Assembly: GCF_963675585.1 (NCBI RefSeq)
Contig: NZ_OY776414.1
Span: 1,467,001 to 1,531,000 of the forward strand
Direction of reading: 5' to 3'
DNA: 64,000 nucleotides
Source: an uncultured Draconibacterium sp.
Lineage (GTDB): Bacteria > Bacteroidota > Bacteroidia > Bacteroidales > Prolixibacteraceae
Part shown: piece after piece, positions 51,141-60,864 of the stretch
Position numbering within the stretch: the stretch's first letter is position 1
Layout: each line of letters opens with the position of its first letter
The notes under the pieces: generated by a model
Seen by the model: the letters and a program-made list of their open reading frames with translations, nothing else
Told to the model about the DNA's origin: nothing
Database searches by the model: none
Position numbers and translations under genes: made by a program

Positions 51141-54100
51141 CTATTGTGCCAGCTCTTTAATTTGATCCAATTTTGTTTTGACCTCATCGTCATCGCGTAA
51201 TAGTAAAGCTTTTCGATACCAAAAACGAGCAACATTGTAGTTCTGTTCTTCAAATGCTTTATCTGCAGTTGATTTAAACTGATCGAATTGTTGTTGCGAC
51301 TGACCGGCAACACGTTCGGCAACACGACGTTCGATCTCAACCAGCTGAGCTTTTGGATATTCCTCGTCTGCTTTTTGGCCCAAAGCCTGATTGTACCATC
51401 CACGAGCCACAGCCAATTCATTTTCACGAAAATTGGTATCACCTAAATCAACAAAACGCTGATATTCTCTGTCTCTCTGGCTTAACATCATTCCGTTTAA
51501 AATTCGGTTTATTTCGTCAATTCTTTGTGGTGGATAACTTTCTTCAGGTTTCAACTCATTGGCTTTGTAATACCAGGCGCGCGACACATTGTACTGTTTA
51601 TCGTCGAAGAAGGCGTCTGCCTTTAAAATCAACTGATCGTAAAGTGCGTTTATTCCGGACTCTGCCAGTATTCGCTGTTCATCCAACTCTTCGCTCATTT
51701 TCGCGATGTCCGCTTTTCGATTGGCCAAATCTTCTGCTGCAGCTTTCTCTGCCAAAATTCGTTGCTGCTCCTGATTACGGATCTCATCAATTTTCATAAT
51801 CTGCGAACGCGGATATTCTTCCTCCGGTTTTACTCCAAGCGCCAACTCATATTGCAAACGGGCATCATCGTATTTTTGAGTGCGGAAATAACCGTCAGCC
51901 GCCACAATAATATTTCGGTACCTTTCATTATCGGCTTGCTGCTGCAAAATCTGATCTATTTCAACAATCCTTTCTTTTGGATAGTTTTCTTCAGCTTTTA
52001 GTTCCAAGGCTTTTTGGTAATTTACCTTTGCCGGATTGTAATTTTGAGAATTAAACATCCTATCTGCTTGCTGAATCAAATTTGCATAACTTTTGTCCAG
52101 TGCATCCTGAGCTGCTTGTGCAGCAGCTAACTCGCGCAAGATTCCGTCTATTTCATCAATACGTTGCTGCGGATAGGCTTCTTCGGGTTTTACATCCAAC
52201 GCAGCGCGGTACTCGTTGCGTGAATTGTCGTATTCTTTTGCTTCAAAGAAATTATCTGCACGGGCAATGGCATCGGCGTAGTTTTTATCTTTCTCGGCCT
52301 GGATAGCTGCCAGTCGTGCGGCTTCTGCAGCTGCAGCTTCCTGTGCTAGACGTGCTCTTTCGGTCCGAATTGAATCAATTTTAGCCAGTTGCTCATCCGG
52401 ATAAATTTCGTCAGATTTGGCTTGTTTAGCTGTGTTGTAAGCAGCGATGGCAGCATCCCAGCCTTCTTTGCGGAATTCAAGGTCGCCTTCGGCAACTGCT
52501 TCTTCATAGGCTTTTTGTGCGGATGAAAGTTGAGCCAGAATGGTGCCTATTTCATCAATACGTTGCTGTGGGTATGCTTCTTCGGGTTTTACATCCAAAG
52601 CGGCGCGGTACTCATTTCTTGAATTATCGTATTCTTTTGCATCAAAGAAATTATCTGCACGAGCAACGGCATCGGCGTAGTTTTTATCTTTCTCAGCTTG
52701 AATGGCGGCAAGTCGTGCAGCTTCAGCCTCTGCTGCTTCCTGTGCAAGTCGTGCTCTTTCGGTCCGAATTGAATCAATTTTAGCCAGTTGCTCATCCGGA
52801 TAAATTTCGTCAGATTTGGCTTGTTTAGCTGTGTTGTAAGCAGCGATGGCAGCATCCCAACCTTCTTGGCGGAATTCACGGTCGCCTTCGGCAACTGCTT
52901 CTTCGTAGGCTTTTTGTGCAGCTGAAAGTTGAGCCAGAATGGTGCCTATTTCATCAATACGTTGCTGCGGATAGGCTTCTTCCGGTTTTACATCCAAAGC
53001 GGCGCGGTATTCATTTCTTGAATTATCGTATTCTTTTGCATTGAAGAAGTTATCTGCACGGGCAACGGCATCGGTGTAGTTTTTATCTTTTTCGGCCTGA
53101 ATGGCTGCAAGTCGTGCAGCTTCAGCCTCTGCTGCTTCCTGTGCAAGTCGTTCACGAGTTGTTACAATTGAATCAATTTTAGCCAGTTGCTCATCCGGAT
53201 AAATTTCGTCAGATTTGGCTTGTTTAGCTGTGTTGTAAGCAGCAATGGCAGCATCCCAACCTTCTTTGCGGAATTCACGGTCGCCTTCGGCAACTGCTTC
53301 TTCGTAGGCTTTTTGTGCAGCTGAAAGTTGAGCCAGAATGGTGCCTATTTCATCAATACGTTGCTGCGGATAGGCTTCTTCCGGTTTTACATCCAAAGCG
53401 GCGCGGTATTCATTTCTTGAATTATCGTATTCTTTTGCATCAAAGAAGTTATCGGCACGGGCAATGGCATCGGCGTAGTTTTTATCTTTCTCAGCCTGGA
53501 TAGCGGCAAGTCGTGCGGCTTCTGCAGCTGCTGCTTCCTGTGCAAGTCGTTCACGAGTTGTTACAATTGAATCAATTTTCGCAAGTTGCTCATCCGGATA
53601 AATTTCATCTGACTTAGCTTGTTTAGCTGTGTTGTATGCAGCAATGGCAGCATCCCAACCTTCTTGGCGGAATTCACGGTCGCCTTCGGCAACTGCTTCT
53701 TCGTAGGCTTTTTGTGCTGCTGAAAGTTGAGCCAGAATGGTGCCTATTTCATCAATACGTTGCTGTGGGTATGCTTCTTCGGGTTTTACATCCAAAGCGG
53801 CGCGGTATTCATTTCTTGAATTATCGTATTCTTTTGCATCAAAAAAGTTATCTGCACGGGCAATGGCATCGGCGTAGTTTTTATCTTTCTCAGCCTGAAT
53901 GGCGGCAAGTCGTGCGGCTTCTGCATCTGCAGCTTCCTGTGCAAGTCGTGCTCTGGTAGTTACGATCGAATCAATTTTTGCAAGCTGTTCATCTGGGTAA
54001 ATTTCGTCAGATTTGGCTTGTTTGGCTGTGTTGTAAGCAGCGATGGCAGCATCCCAGCCTTCTTGGCGGAATTCACGATCGCCTTCAGCAACTGCTTCTT

Positions 54101-56315
54101 CGTAGGCTTTTTGTGCAGCAGAAAGTTGAGCCAGAATGGTACCTATTTCATCAATACGTTGCTGTGGATAGGCTTCTTCCGGTTTTACATCCAAAGCAGC
54201 GCGGTATTCATTTCTTGAATTATCGTATTCTTTTGCATCAAAGAAGTTATCGGCACGGGCAATGGCATCGGCGTAGTTTTTATCTTTCTCAGCCTGGATA
54301 GCTGCCAGTCGTGCGGCTTCTGCAGCTGCAGCTGCTTCCAAACGTGCTTTTTCGTCAGCTTCCTTTTGTGCCAACAATCTTGCTTCTTCTGCTATTAATC
54401 CGTCAATTTTGCCTATCATTTCCTGCGGATAGCTTTCATCGGGTTTAATTGCACCGGCATCAGCAAAGGCAGTTTTGGCATTCACGTAATTCTTTTGCTC
54501 AAAAAACCGGTCACCTTTTGAAACAGCATCCTGGTAGTCGCGTTCTGTTTTTGCAATGGCAACCAAAGCTGCATCAATTTCAACAATTTTATCTTTTGGG
54601 TATTTCTCCTTTGGTTTAAGAGATAGAGCTTCATTGTATTTCCCTTTAGCAGCACCATATTCTTTTTGTGCCAGCAAATCATCAGCCGAAGCAATGGATT
54701 GATTGTACTGCTCATCAACTCCCTGTTGCGCAAGAATGGTATTGATTGCAGCAATTTGGTCAGATACATGTTTATCTGAGGAATTAATTGCAAGCGCCTT
54801 TTCATACAATGACTTTGCGTTTGCATAACTTTTAGCATCAAATTGTTTATCGGCCTGGGTTACAAATTCGGCAAAACTGCGCTCGGTGTAAAGAATTTCA
54901 TTGATCTCCTCCACACGTTTTTTGGCCCTCGGATCAGTTGGCACCAATGCCAAAGCTTCTTCGTAATTCGTCAGTGCTTCAGGATAATCTTTTCTTTTAT
55001 ACGCTTTGTCGGCCTCAGCAATAAACTTATCAAAGGACATTTGATCCAGAATATCCTTCATTATTTTTTGTGTTTCTTCTATACGTCGTGTGGCTTTTAT
55101 GTCGCCCGGCCGGTAGTTTAATGCATTCTGAAAAGAAGTTAATGCTCTGTCGTAAAACTGTTTGGTGAATTGTTTTTCCCCCTCAAACATAGCATCGGTA
55201 TAATTTTCCTGTTTCTCCTGATCTTTTTGTTGTTCGGCCAGCAAACCATTTATTTCGGCAATTTTTGTTTTTGGATATTGCTCATTTGGTTTAATTTCCA
55301 AAGCATTGTTAAACACTCCCAAAGCCTCATTGTAGAAGCGTTCTTTTATCGCCTTATCTCCCTGCGCGATCAGATCAAGGTATTTTTCGTCCTGCAGTTG
55401 TTTTTGCAACAGATCAGCAATTTTTTTAAGCTGATCATTTACATATTTATCAAAGGGTTTAATGGAAAGGGCACGGTCGTATGACTTTTTTGCTTCGGAA
55501 TAAGCGGTTTGCATAAAAAACAAATCACCCTCTTTTACCAGATCGTCAAATCGTTTTTGTTTTGCCTGATCCAGTTCTTCAGCAGCCATAATCAATCCAA
55601 GCAAATCATTTATTTCGGCAATGCGGTCTTTTGGAAACTGCTCGCCGGGCAATATTTTACTTGCCGCTTTGTAGCCATCGAGTGCAGCCAAAAATTTTTC
55701 GCTGCTGTATTCTTTTCCGGCCTGTTCAAGTAACTCATTGTATTCTTTGCGCAACTCAGCCAGTTCGGCACGTGTGAGTTTCGACATGTAGTCCGCATTT
55801 TTGTCAACCATCTGACCTTGCAGAATGGCCTGATCTATCAACTTTCTAATTTGAGCATCGTTGTAATACAACTCCGACACAAAATTATCGACACTTGGGC
55901 TGTAGAATATCTTTAATACTGTATTTTCTGAGAATGAATTATCAACGCCCGGGATTTCGGTAAACAGGTTAATATCAACCGGGAAAGGTGGGAATTTTGG
56001 ATCGGTGACTAAAACTGCTTTAGGCACCGCTGTTTCAACCACAATTTTTTGCTGAAAATTGCCTTCGCGCTGAAAGATCAATTCAAATTTATGGTTCCAG
56101 TTTAGCTCTACTTTGTATTTACCATCGCCACCAACTCCATAATTGTCAAGCCGGCGACCATCTTCGTACATTTGTATAATAGCACCTTCGGCTGATCCTT
56201 CTTCAACCGCAATATGTCCTTCAACCGCCAAACCATTCGCGCGCTGAGCCGATACATTTAATGCGTAAAATACAACTAAAAACCCTGTAAATATCTTGAT
56301 GTAAATTCCCTTCAT
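51141..56315 (-). CDS. Giant secreted TPR-like repeat protein
   Basis: Start at the ATG at 56315 (signal peptide MKGIYIKIFTGFLVVFYALNVSAQ); 1,724 residues. The N-terminal 180 residues include a small beta domain (GLAVEGHIAVEEGSAEGAIIQ). The rest is a chain of about 50-65-residue TPR-related modules of the form xYxxAxxxYxxALxxKPxExYPxxxIxEI. In the middle (about residues 660-1395) five nearly identical 133-residue units occur, each two modules joined by an Ala/Glu-rich coiled segment (ARLAQEAAEAEAARLAAIQ). The protein must be a long solenoid, probably anchored in the periplasm or exported. Function unknown; a scaffold spanning the periplasm or binding envelope complexes is speculation. Confidence 0.9.
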   Translation of the reverse strand: MKGIYIKIFTGFLVVFYALNVSAQRANGLAVEGHIAVEEGSAEGAIIQMYEDGRRLDNYGVGGDGKYKVELNWNHKFELIFQREGNFQQKIVVETAVPKAVLVTDPKFPPFPVDINLFTEIPGVDNSFSENTVLKIFYSPSVDNFVSELYYNDAQIRKLIDQAILQGQMVDKNADYMSKLTRAELAELRKEYNELLEQAGKEYSSEKFLAALDGYKAASKILPGEQFPKDRIAEINDLLGLIMAAEELDQAKQKRFDDLVKEGDLFFMQTAYSEAKKSYDRALSIKPFDKYVNDQLKKIADLLQKQLQDEKYLDLIAQGDKAIKERFYNEALGVFNNALEIKPNEQYPKTKIAEINGLLAEQQKDQEKQENYTDAMFEGEKQFTKQFYDRALTSFQNALNYRPGDIKATRRIEETQKIMKDILDQMSFDKFIAEADKAYKRKDYPEALTNYEEALALVPTDPRAKKRVEEINEILYTERSFAEFVTQADKQFDAKSYANAKSLYEKALAINSSDKHVSDQIAAINTILAQQGVDEQYNQSIASADDLLAQKEYGAAKGKYNEALSLKPKEKYPKDKIVEIDAALVAIAKTERDYQDAVSKGDRFFEQKNYVNAKTAFADAGAIKPDESYPQEMIGKIDGLIAEEARLLAQKEADEKARLEAAAAAEAARLAAIQAEKDKNYADAIARADNFFDAKEYDNSRNEYRAALDVKPEEAYPQQRIDEIGTILAQLSAAQKAYEEAVAEGDREFRQEGWDAAIAAYNTAKQAKSDEIYPDEQLAKIDSIVTTRARLAQEAADAEAARLAAIQAEKDKNYADAIARADNFFDAKEYDNSRNEYRAALDVKPEEAYPQQRIDEIGTILAQLSAAQKAYEEAVAEGDREFRQEGWDAAIAAYNTAKQAKSDEIYPDEQLAKIDSIVTTRERLAQEAAAAEAARLAAIQAEKDKNYADAIARADNFFDAKEYDNSRNEYRAALDVKPEEAYPQQRIDEIGTILAQLSAAQKAYEEAVAEGDREFRKEGWDAAIAAYNTAKQAKSDEIYPDEQLAKIDSIVTTRERLAQEAAEAEAARLAAIQAEKDKNYTDAVARADNFFNAKEYDNSRNEYRAALDVKPEEAYPQQRIDEIGTILAQLSAAQKAYEEAVAEGDREFRQEGWDAAIAAYNTAKQAKSDEIYPDEQLAKIDSIRTERARLAQEAAEAEAARLAAIQAEKDKNYADAVARADNFFDAKEYDNSRNEYRAALDVKPEEAYPQQRIDEIGTILAQLSSAQKAYEEAVAEGDLEFRKEGWDAAIAAYNTAKQAKSDEIYPDEQLAKIDSIRTERARLAQEAAAAEAARLAAIQAEKDKNYADAIARADNFFEAKEYDNSRNEYRAALDVKPEEAYPQQRIDEIDGILRELAAAQAAQDALDKSYANLIQQADRMFNSQNYNPAKVNYQKALELKAEENYPKERIVEIDQILQQQADNERYRNIIVAADGYFRTQKYDDARLQYELALGVKPEEEYPRSQIMKIDEIRNQEQQRILAEKAAAEDLANRKADIAKMSEELDEQRILAESGINALYDQLILKADAFFDDKQYNVSRAWYYKANELKPEESYPPQRIDEINRILNGMMLSQRDREYQRFVDLGDTNFRENELAVARGWYNQALGQKADEEYPKAQLVEIERRVAERVAGQSQQQFDQFKSTADKAFEEQNYNVARFWYRKALLLRDDDEVKTKLDQIKELAQ
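52130..54325 (-). repeat. Five 399-bp near-identical tandem repeats plus a partial sixth
   Basis: The string starting ggatagctgccag recurs exactly 1,995 bp apart (52301 and 54296), i.e. five periods of 399 bp, and the units between keep the same phase. Copies differ by scattered substitutions (e.g. VTTRARLAQ, VTTRERLAQ, RTERARLAQ variants). The repeats keep the frame (133 codons). The region is prone to copy-number change and assembly collapse. Confidence 0.9.
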
Positions 56316-56494
56316 AAGCCACTTAAAATAAATCAAACGAAAATATAAACAAATAATTATCCATTGGCTAAAAAGACTGCCAATTTTAAAAGTTCTACGG
56401 TTTTTTACAATTTTGAATAAATGATTTACCTTTTATTCAATTTTCCGAGTCAAAAACATTATTTTGTCGCACTTATAAATCTTTTTGCAAAATA

Positions 56495-57958
56495 ATGACA
56501 AACAAACGCGAAGCATCCCTTTTTTTGGCCTTGTTGCCAATCCTTATATTAATCGGATTATTAACTCTTAACGTACTCCTATTTGACGACACGCTCTCGG
56601 GTGCCAACCAGGTAGCTTTGATGTTAGCCGCTGCAATTGCCGGCGTAATCGCGTTCCGTTTGGGATTTGGATGGGAAAGCATACGAAAAAAGATTGTTTC
56701 CACCATAGGATCGGCCATGCCCTCTATTTTAATTCTGCTTCTTATTGGTTCACTTGCCGGCACATGGCTGATAAGTGGTGTTGTTCCTGCTATGATTTAT
56801 TATGGTTTGGATATTATATCGCCCAAATTATTTTTGTTTACCGCTGTGGTAGTAAGTGCAATTGTAAGTGTAGCTACCGGAAGTTCGTGGTCTACCATTG
56901 CAACAATCGGAGTTGCGCTGCTAGGTATTGGTAAAGCCATTGGAATTGATGAAGCAGTGGTTGCCGGGGCGATTATCAGCGGCGCCTATTTTGGCGACAA
57001 AATGAGCCCTTTAAGCGATACTACCAACCTGGCACCAGCCATGGCAGGAACCGATTTATTTACGCACATAAAATACATGACATACACCACGGTGCCTACA
57101 ATGACACTGACGCTGATTATATTTCTTGTTATTGGTTTTAACTACGATTTTTCAACGGCAACAGTGGATGTTGAAAATGTAAAACTGGCCATCGACAGTA
57201 CCTTTAACACAAGTCCATTGTTATTTTTAGTACCTGTTATTTTGTTGACTGTTATTATTTTAAAAGTTCCGCCGCTGCCCTCGTTACTGATTGGAACATT
57301 ACTGGGCGGTGTTTTTGCAGTTATTTTCCAACCCGAAATCATACGTCAGATTGCCGGCCATATCGAAAACTATTCAACCGCATCGTATTATTCTGTTATG
57401 CAGGCAATGTTTGGCGATATTAGTCTTTCAACAAGCGACGAAAACGTCAATGACTTATTGAGTACTTCCGGGATGCGCGGAATGCTTGACACCGTTTGGC
57501 TTATTCTTTCAGCCATGGTATTTGGTGGAGTTATGGAGTCGGCCGGCTTATTGAAACGAATTACACAACCTATCATAAAATATGCAAAAAGCACAGGGAG
57601 TTTGGTTGCCTCAACGGTCGCAACCTGTATATTTTTTAATACAACCGCATCCGATCAGTACATTGCTTTGGTTGTTCCCGGGCGAATGTTTCGCAAGTCT
57701 TACGAAAACAAAGGACTAAAACCTGAATTGTTAAGCCGTACACTTGAAGACAGTGGTACAATTACATCTGTTCTAATTCCCTGGAATACTTGTGGCGCCA
57801 CCCAATCAAGAGTGCTCGGAGTGGATACCTGGGCCTATGCACCCTATGCATTTTTCAATATTATTAGTCCTTTTATGACAATACTTTTTGCTTACCTTAA
57901 CATAAAAATCAGACGATTTGCAAAAGGTGAAAAACCTGAGAACAATACAGAAGAATAA
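56495..57958 (+). CDS. nhaC: NhaC-type Na+/H+ antiporter
   Basis: The 487-residue membrane protein has about 12 hydrophobic segments. NhaC-family features are SVATGSSWSTIATIGVALLGIG, AGAIISGAYFGDKMSPLSDTTNLAPAMAG, and the C-terminal SGTITSVLIPWNTCGATQSRVLGV. It would expel Na+ in exchange for H+, which fits a cell that uses Na+-pumping decarboxylase for energy. Single gene with its own upstream gap; a downstream small gene is 23 bp away and may be co-transcribed. Confidence 0.95.
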   Translation: MTNKREASLFLALLPILILIGLLTLNVLLFDDTLSGANQVALMLAAAIAGVIAFRLGFGWESIRKKIVSTIGSAMPSILILLLIGSLAGTWLISGVVPAMIYYGLDIISPKLFLFTAVVVSAIVSVATGSSWSTIATIGVALLGIGKAIGIDEAVVAGAIISGAYFGDKMSPLSDTTNLAPAMAGTDLFTHIKYMTYTTVPTMTLTLIIFLVIGFNYDFSTATVDVENVKLAIDSTFNTSPLLFLVPVILLTVIILKVPPLPSLLIGTLLGGVFAVIFQPEIIRQIAGHIENYSTASYYSVMQAMFGDISLSTSDENVNDLLSTSGMRGMLDTVWLILSAMVFGGVMESAGLLKRITQPIIKYAKSTGSLVASTVATCIFFNTTASDQYIALVVPGRMFRKSYENKGLKPELLSRTLEDSGTITSVLIPWNTCGATQSRVLGVDTWAYAPYAFFNIISPFMTILFAYLNIKIRRFAKGEKPENNTEE

Positions 57959-57981
57959 GAATTGCAGATAATTGTAAAAAG

Positions 57982-58335
57982 ATGAATATTTCAGGAAACT
58001 GGACATACAAAGAGGATTTTGAATTTGGCAATTCGGTGGGTGAAGTTAAGCTTACACAAACCGGAAATGATGTTAGCGCCACGTTTACTTTTACGGAAAA
58101 AGTTGAAAACGATTACGAAATAAATGTAATTGAAAGCGTTAAAGGAATTATTAATGAAGGGAAAGTGGTATTGGAAAGTCAGAAGGTTAAAGCCACTCAA
58201 AACGGAAGAACAATTGAATACATACCTAATAATTTTGAAGTGTATTTGGTTTCAGAAAACAAAATGGTAGGCTCGACTTACGACAGCGAAAATGTTTGTG
58301 GAGTTTTTGTTATGGAACGTATTAACGTGGAATAG
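57982..58335 (+). CDS. Small beta-rich protein downstream of nhaC, unknown
   Basis: This 117-residue protein has no signal peptide. Strand-rich (GNWTYKEDFEFGNSVGEVKLTQ, VSATFTFTEKV, GKVVLESQKVKATQNGRTIEY, NKMVGSTYDSENVCGVFVMER), resembling the lipocalin-like small proteins common in Bacteroidota. No residues suggest an enzyme. Confidence 0.72.
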   Translation: MNISGNWTYKEDFEFGNSVGEVKLTQTGNDVSATFTFTEKVENDYEINVIESVKGIINEGKVVLESQKVKATQNGRTIEYIPNNFEVYLVSENKMVGSTYDSENVCGVFVMERINVE

Positions 58336-58554
58336 TTGGCTAAAATCAGCATGTTTGAATTGACCGGATTTTAACAATTTGCTAGAATACAATAGTAAGT
58401 ACACCCCACATTCATTTCTCTTTCTTACATAAAGCTATTTTTTATCGTATTTTAATTTTCAACGCAACCCTGAGCAGCAACTTAACATCTCCTAATTGTT
58501 GTAAAATAATCCACTTCGGATTGATTCAAAAAATATTAAAATATGGAAAAGCAC

Positions 58555-58977
58555 ATGAATTACCTGCCATCAATTACATTTTTACTACTGTTTTCAACCA
58601 TCCTGTTTTTAAGTTCGTGTAACGACAAAGAAGATCCGATAGGATTATGGGACGATAACATTAAACTCTCGATAAAACAAGCTGAATTTAATGCCGAAAG
58701 TGACTCGATTGTAGTTACTACCGAAGGCAATTGGTGGTGGATTGACGGAATTAGTGTGAACGACAGCACCTATACTTTTTACGACGACGATGCAGTTAAT
58801 CTGGAATCTGAAGAATACTCAATTCAGAAAGATTGTTATACAGTTGAGCGTCGCAATGCAAATACACTTTTTATAAAAATGGACGAAAACAGTTCGGGAG
58901 AAAAAAGATTAATGACCATTTATCTTCAGGCCGGCGACTATTTTGATTCGGTTCATATTGAACAACTCGCAGAGTAG
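58555..58977 (+). CDS. Small lipoprotein, unknown function
   Basis: The ATG at 58555 gives the signal MNYLPSITFLLLFSTILFLSSC with lipidated Cys22; an in-frame ATG at 58543 adds four residues. The mature 120 residues have a single beta-rich domain (IKLSIKQAEFNAESDSIVVTT, NTLFIKMDENSSGEKRLMTIYL), loosely like BACON modules. The acidic composition suggests surface exposure. It ends at a perfect hairpin. Confidence 0.75.
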   Translation: MNYLPSITFLLLFSTILFLSSCNDKEDPIGLWDDNIKLSIKQAEFNAESDSIVVTTEGNWWWIDGISVNDSTYTFYDDDAVNLESEEYSIQKDCYTVERRNANTLFIKMDENSSGEKRLMTIYLQAGDYFDSVHIEQLAE

Positions 58978-59042
58978 ATTAAGTTTAAGGTGTACCAATT
59001 ACGGTATACACCCGACACTCAAATTAAAATATGAATTTCATA

Positions 59043-59068
59043 AAAAAAGGGCCACAAGGCCCTTTTTT
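59043..59068. terminator. Bidirectional intrinsic terminator
   Basis: The perfect stem AAAAAAGGGCC/GGCCCTTTTTT (59043-59053 with 59058-59068) has a 4-nt loop. It serves the convergent genes ending at 58977 and 59085. Confidence 0.95.
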
Positions 59069-59084
59069 CTATTCTAAATAAAAT

Positions 59085-60455
59085 TTATTCTTTGTAGAAA
59101 ACAGCGTCATCGCCATTAAACAAATCAATAACCAACGAATTGTCGGCAGGGAAAATTCCATACATCGAATCGAATGCTTCAATATCGGAAAGTTCAGCTG
59201 GCAGTGGTACTCCGGAAGAAGAATAAGAATTTTTGTATTCATTCCAGGGAATAAAAGTTCTGGTTCCGTTTGCGGTCATTGAAACCCCCTGAATTTGAAA
59301 ATTCACCCAACAAAAATATCCTTTTTCATCTTTGTCGTATTCCACATCTTCAGTTAAAGTGTATTGATATTTGTATGCATATTCATAACTCATGTTTTGT
59401 CCGTTCATGGAATAAGAACCAGACAGAACAAGATTACAGATTGTGCTAGTAAATTGCAGCGATGGAGGATTTGAAGTAACGGTCATACTCACTCCGCCTT
59501 GGCTTTGTGTGACAGTTTGTGGCTTATCTTTCGAAATCCAGCTTCCTACCAAACCACCCGATTTTTTAAAATTGATTAAGTCTTCACTTATCGCATTTCC
59601 TTTAACATTTTTAATTTCTTCACCTTCGTTTCCAATACTGGTGACCAAACCAATCATGCCATTTACGCAACCTGCAACATCAGCAGCCGACCTTGTGGCA
59701 ATGGCTTTTGTGCAGTCTACAGTGGTACCGTTTATTGCCAATCCCTGCGCCAGGTCTGAAAAAGGTTTTACACCAGTTATGTCGCCAACCAGCCCTGAAG
59801 CAAAAGAACCACATGCATAGGTGGCCATAACAACAGAAAATGGTGTTGCAGTTCCTGCCGATCCGGCAAAAGTAACTCCGGCACCAGCCAATCCCAATCC
59901 GCACCCAACTGCTGCAGTAACATGTCCCACTGTTCGTTTGATATTTGGCACAAAAAATTCATCCCATAAACCGGCAGTAGCACCTGCAGACTTAAGGTAG
60001 GAAATGGGCTGAGCAGAAGAGATTCCTTCAAATTCAACACCAAGTACATATTTTGTTTCAAGGGTAACCGCTGAAATTTTCGATGTTGAATTACGTGTAA
60101 TGTCAGTAACTTTTGATATGGCAAGGTCCACAAAATCGCCATTGTATCCTGAAAAAACAATATAATAGTTGCCTGAAGCTGTTAGCATATACAAGTGAGT
60201 TGGTTTACCGGTTGATGTATCGATGTGTAATGACCATTCATCACCTGTGGCAGTTCTAACATATACATTTGAAAGATCTTCGTTAAATAAATAGCTGGTT
60301 CCATCTTCTTCAAGACCCATAACCGGGTAGTCAGAATCTTCAGTAATCACCAATTCTACAGGTGCATTTTTTTCAACAGTGTCGTTATCATCTTCCAGTA
60401 AGGAACATCCAAACACTAACAGAGACAATGATAAAAATCCAAACAAATACTTCAT
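59085..60455 (-). CDS. Lipoprotein with glycine-zipper-like hydrophobic core, unknown
   Basis: The 456-residue protein has a lipobox (LLVFGC, Cys17). Residues 20-165 are a beta-rich domain. Residues about 176-235 form a long Gly/Ala-rich apolar stretch (VTAAVGCGLGLAGAGVTFAG, SVVMATYACGSFASGLVGD), followed by a third region with VDCTKAIATRSAADVAGCVNGMIGLV. The C-terminal 130 residues are again beta-rich (SLQFTSTICNLVLSGSYSMNGQ). The apolar section resembles membrane-inserting glycine-zipper domains of small toxins and channels. No family recognised. Convergent with the lipoprotein gene at 58555. Confidence 0.78.
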   Translation of the reverse strand: MKYLFGFLSLSLLVFGCSLLEDDNDTVEKNAPVELVITEDSDYPVMGLEEDGTSYLFNEDLSNVYVRTATGDEWSLHIDTSTGKPTHLYMLTASGNYYIVFSGYNGDFVDLAISKVTDITRNSTSKISAVTLETKYVLGVEFEGISSAQPISYLKSAGATAGLWDEFFVPNIKRTVGHVTAAVGCGLGLAGAGVTFAGSAGTATPFSVVMATYACGSFASGLVGDITGVKPFSDLAQGLAINGTTVDCTKAIATRSAADVAGCVNGMIGLVTSIGNEGEEIKNVKGNAISEDLINFKKSGGLVGSWISKDKPQTVTQSQGGVSMTVTSNPPSLQFTSTICNLVLSGSYSMNGQNMSYEYAYKYQYTLTEDVEYDKDEKGYFCWVNFQIQGVSMTANGTRTFIPWNEYKNSYSSSGVPLPAELSDIEAFDSMYGIFPADNSLVIDLFNGDDAVFYKE

Positions 60456-60632
60456 TTTTTACAATTTTAGGCTTAATATAATTTACAATACAATTATTAT
60501 TATAAAATACAATTATATAATTTATTGCCAAACCGTTCAAGATTTTCTTATAAAAATATGTTCATAACAACAAAGTATGCCTGTGAAATATGCATTCATT
60601 TATTCTGAATTAAAGTTCAATTTTTAACAAAT

Positions 60633-60668
60633 AAAAAAAGCCCTTTCAAATTAATGAAAGAGCTTTTA
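60633..60668 (-). terminator. Terminator after the coiled-coil protein gene
   Basis: The 11-bp stem with one mismatch (60638-60648 with 60655-60665, AAGCCCTTTCA/TGAAAGAGCTT) is followed on the minus strand by seven T. It lies about 200 bp downstream of the stop at 60865. Confidence 0.7.
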
Positions 60669-60864
60669 CAGATTCCCACAGGCCTAACTGAACCTCACAT
60701 TGTTTACCTGAAGATTGACTTAAAGGTTGATACGAATTGACTTGTAATATCCGGGTCTGAAATTATTCGCATTTTCAACAAGAGCCTCCGGCATTTGGTG
60801 TTTTAAAGTGCAAACCTTTTAATTATCTCACACCTAAATGCCGAAACTGTATTTTAATTTATTA
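60669..60864. other. 3' untranslated stretch with a long inverted repeat
   Basis: A 12-13-bp inverted repeat with one bulge (CGGCATTTGGTGT at 60789-60801 with ACACCTAAATGCCG at 60830-60843) lies just after the coiled-coil gene. No ORF is supported. It might be a 3' stability element. Confidence 0.5.

Noticed and set aside
52130..54325. Tandem repeats considered as CRISPR or mobile element
   Set aside because: The period is 399 bp, in frame, and encodes TPR modules; there are no short direct repeats with spacers.
52000..54400. Several plus-strand open frames over the repeat gene, repeated at 399-bp steps
   Set aside because: They are antisense images of the tandem repeats with Arg/Leu/His-biased composition and no start context. 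The minus-strand frame is continuous over 5 kb.
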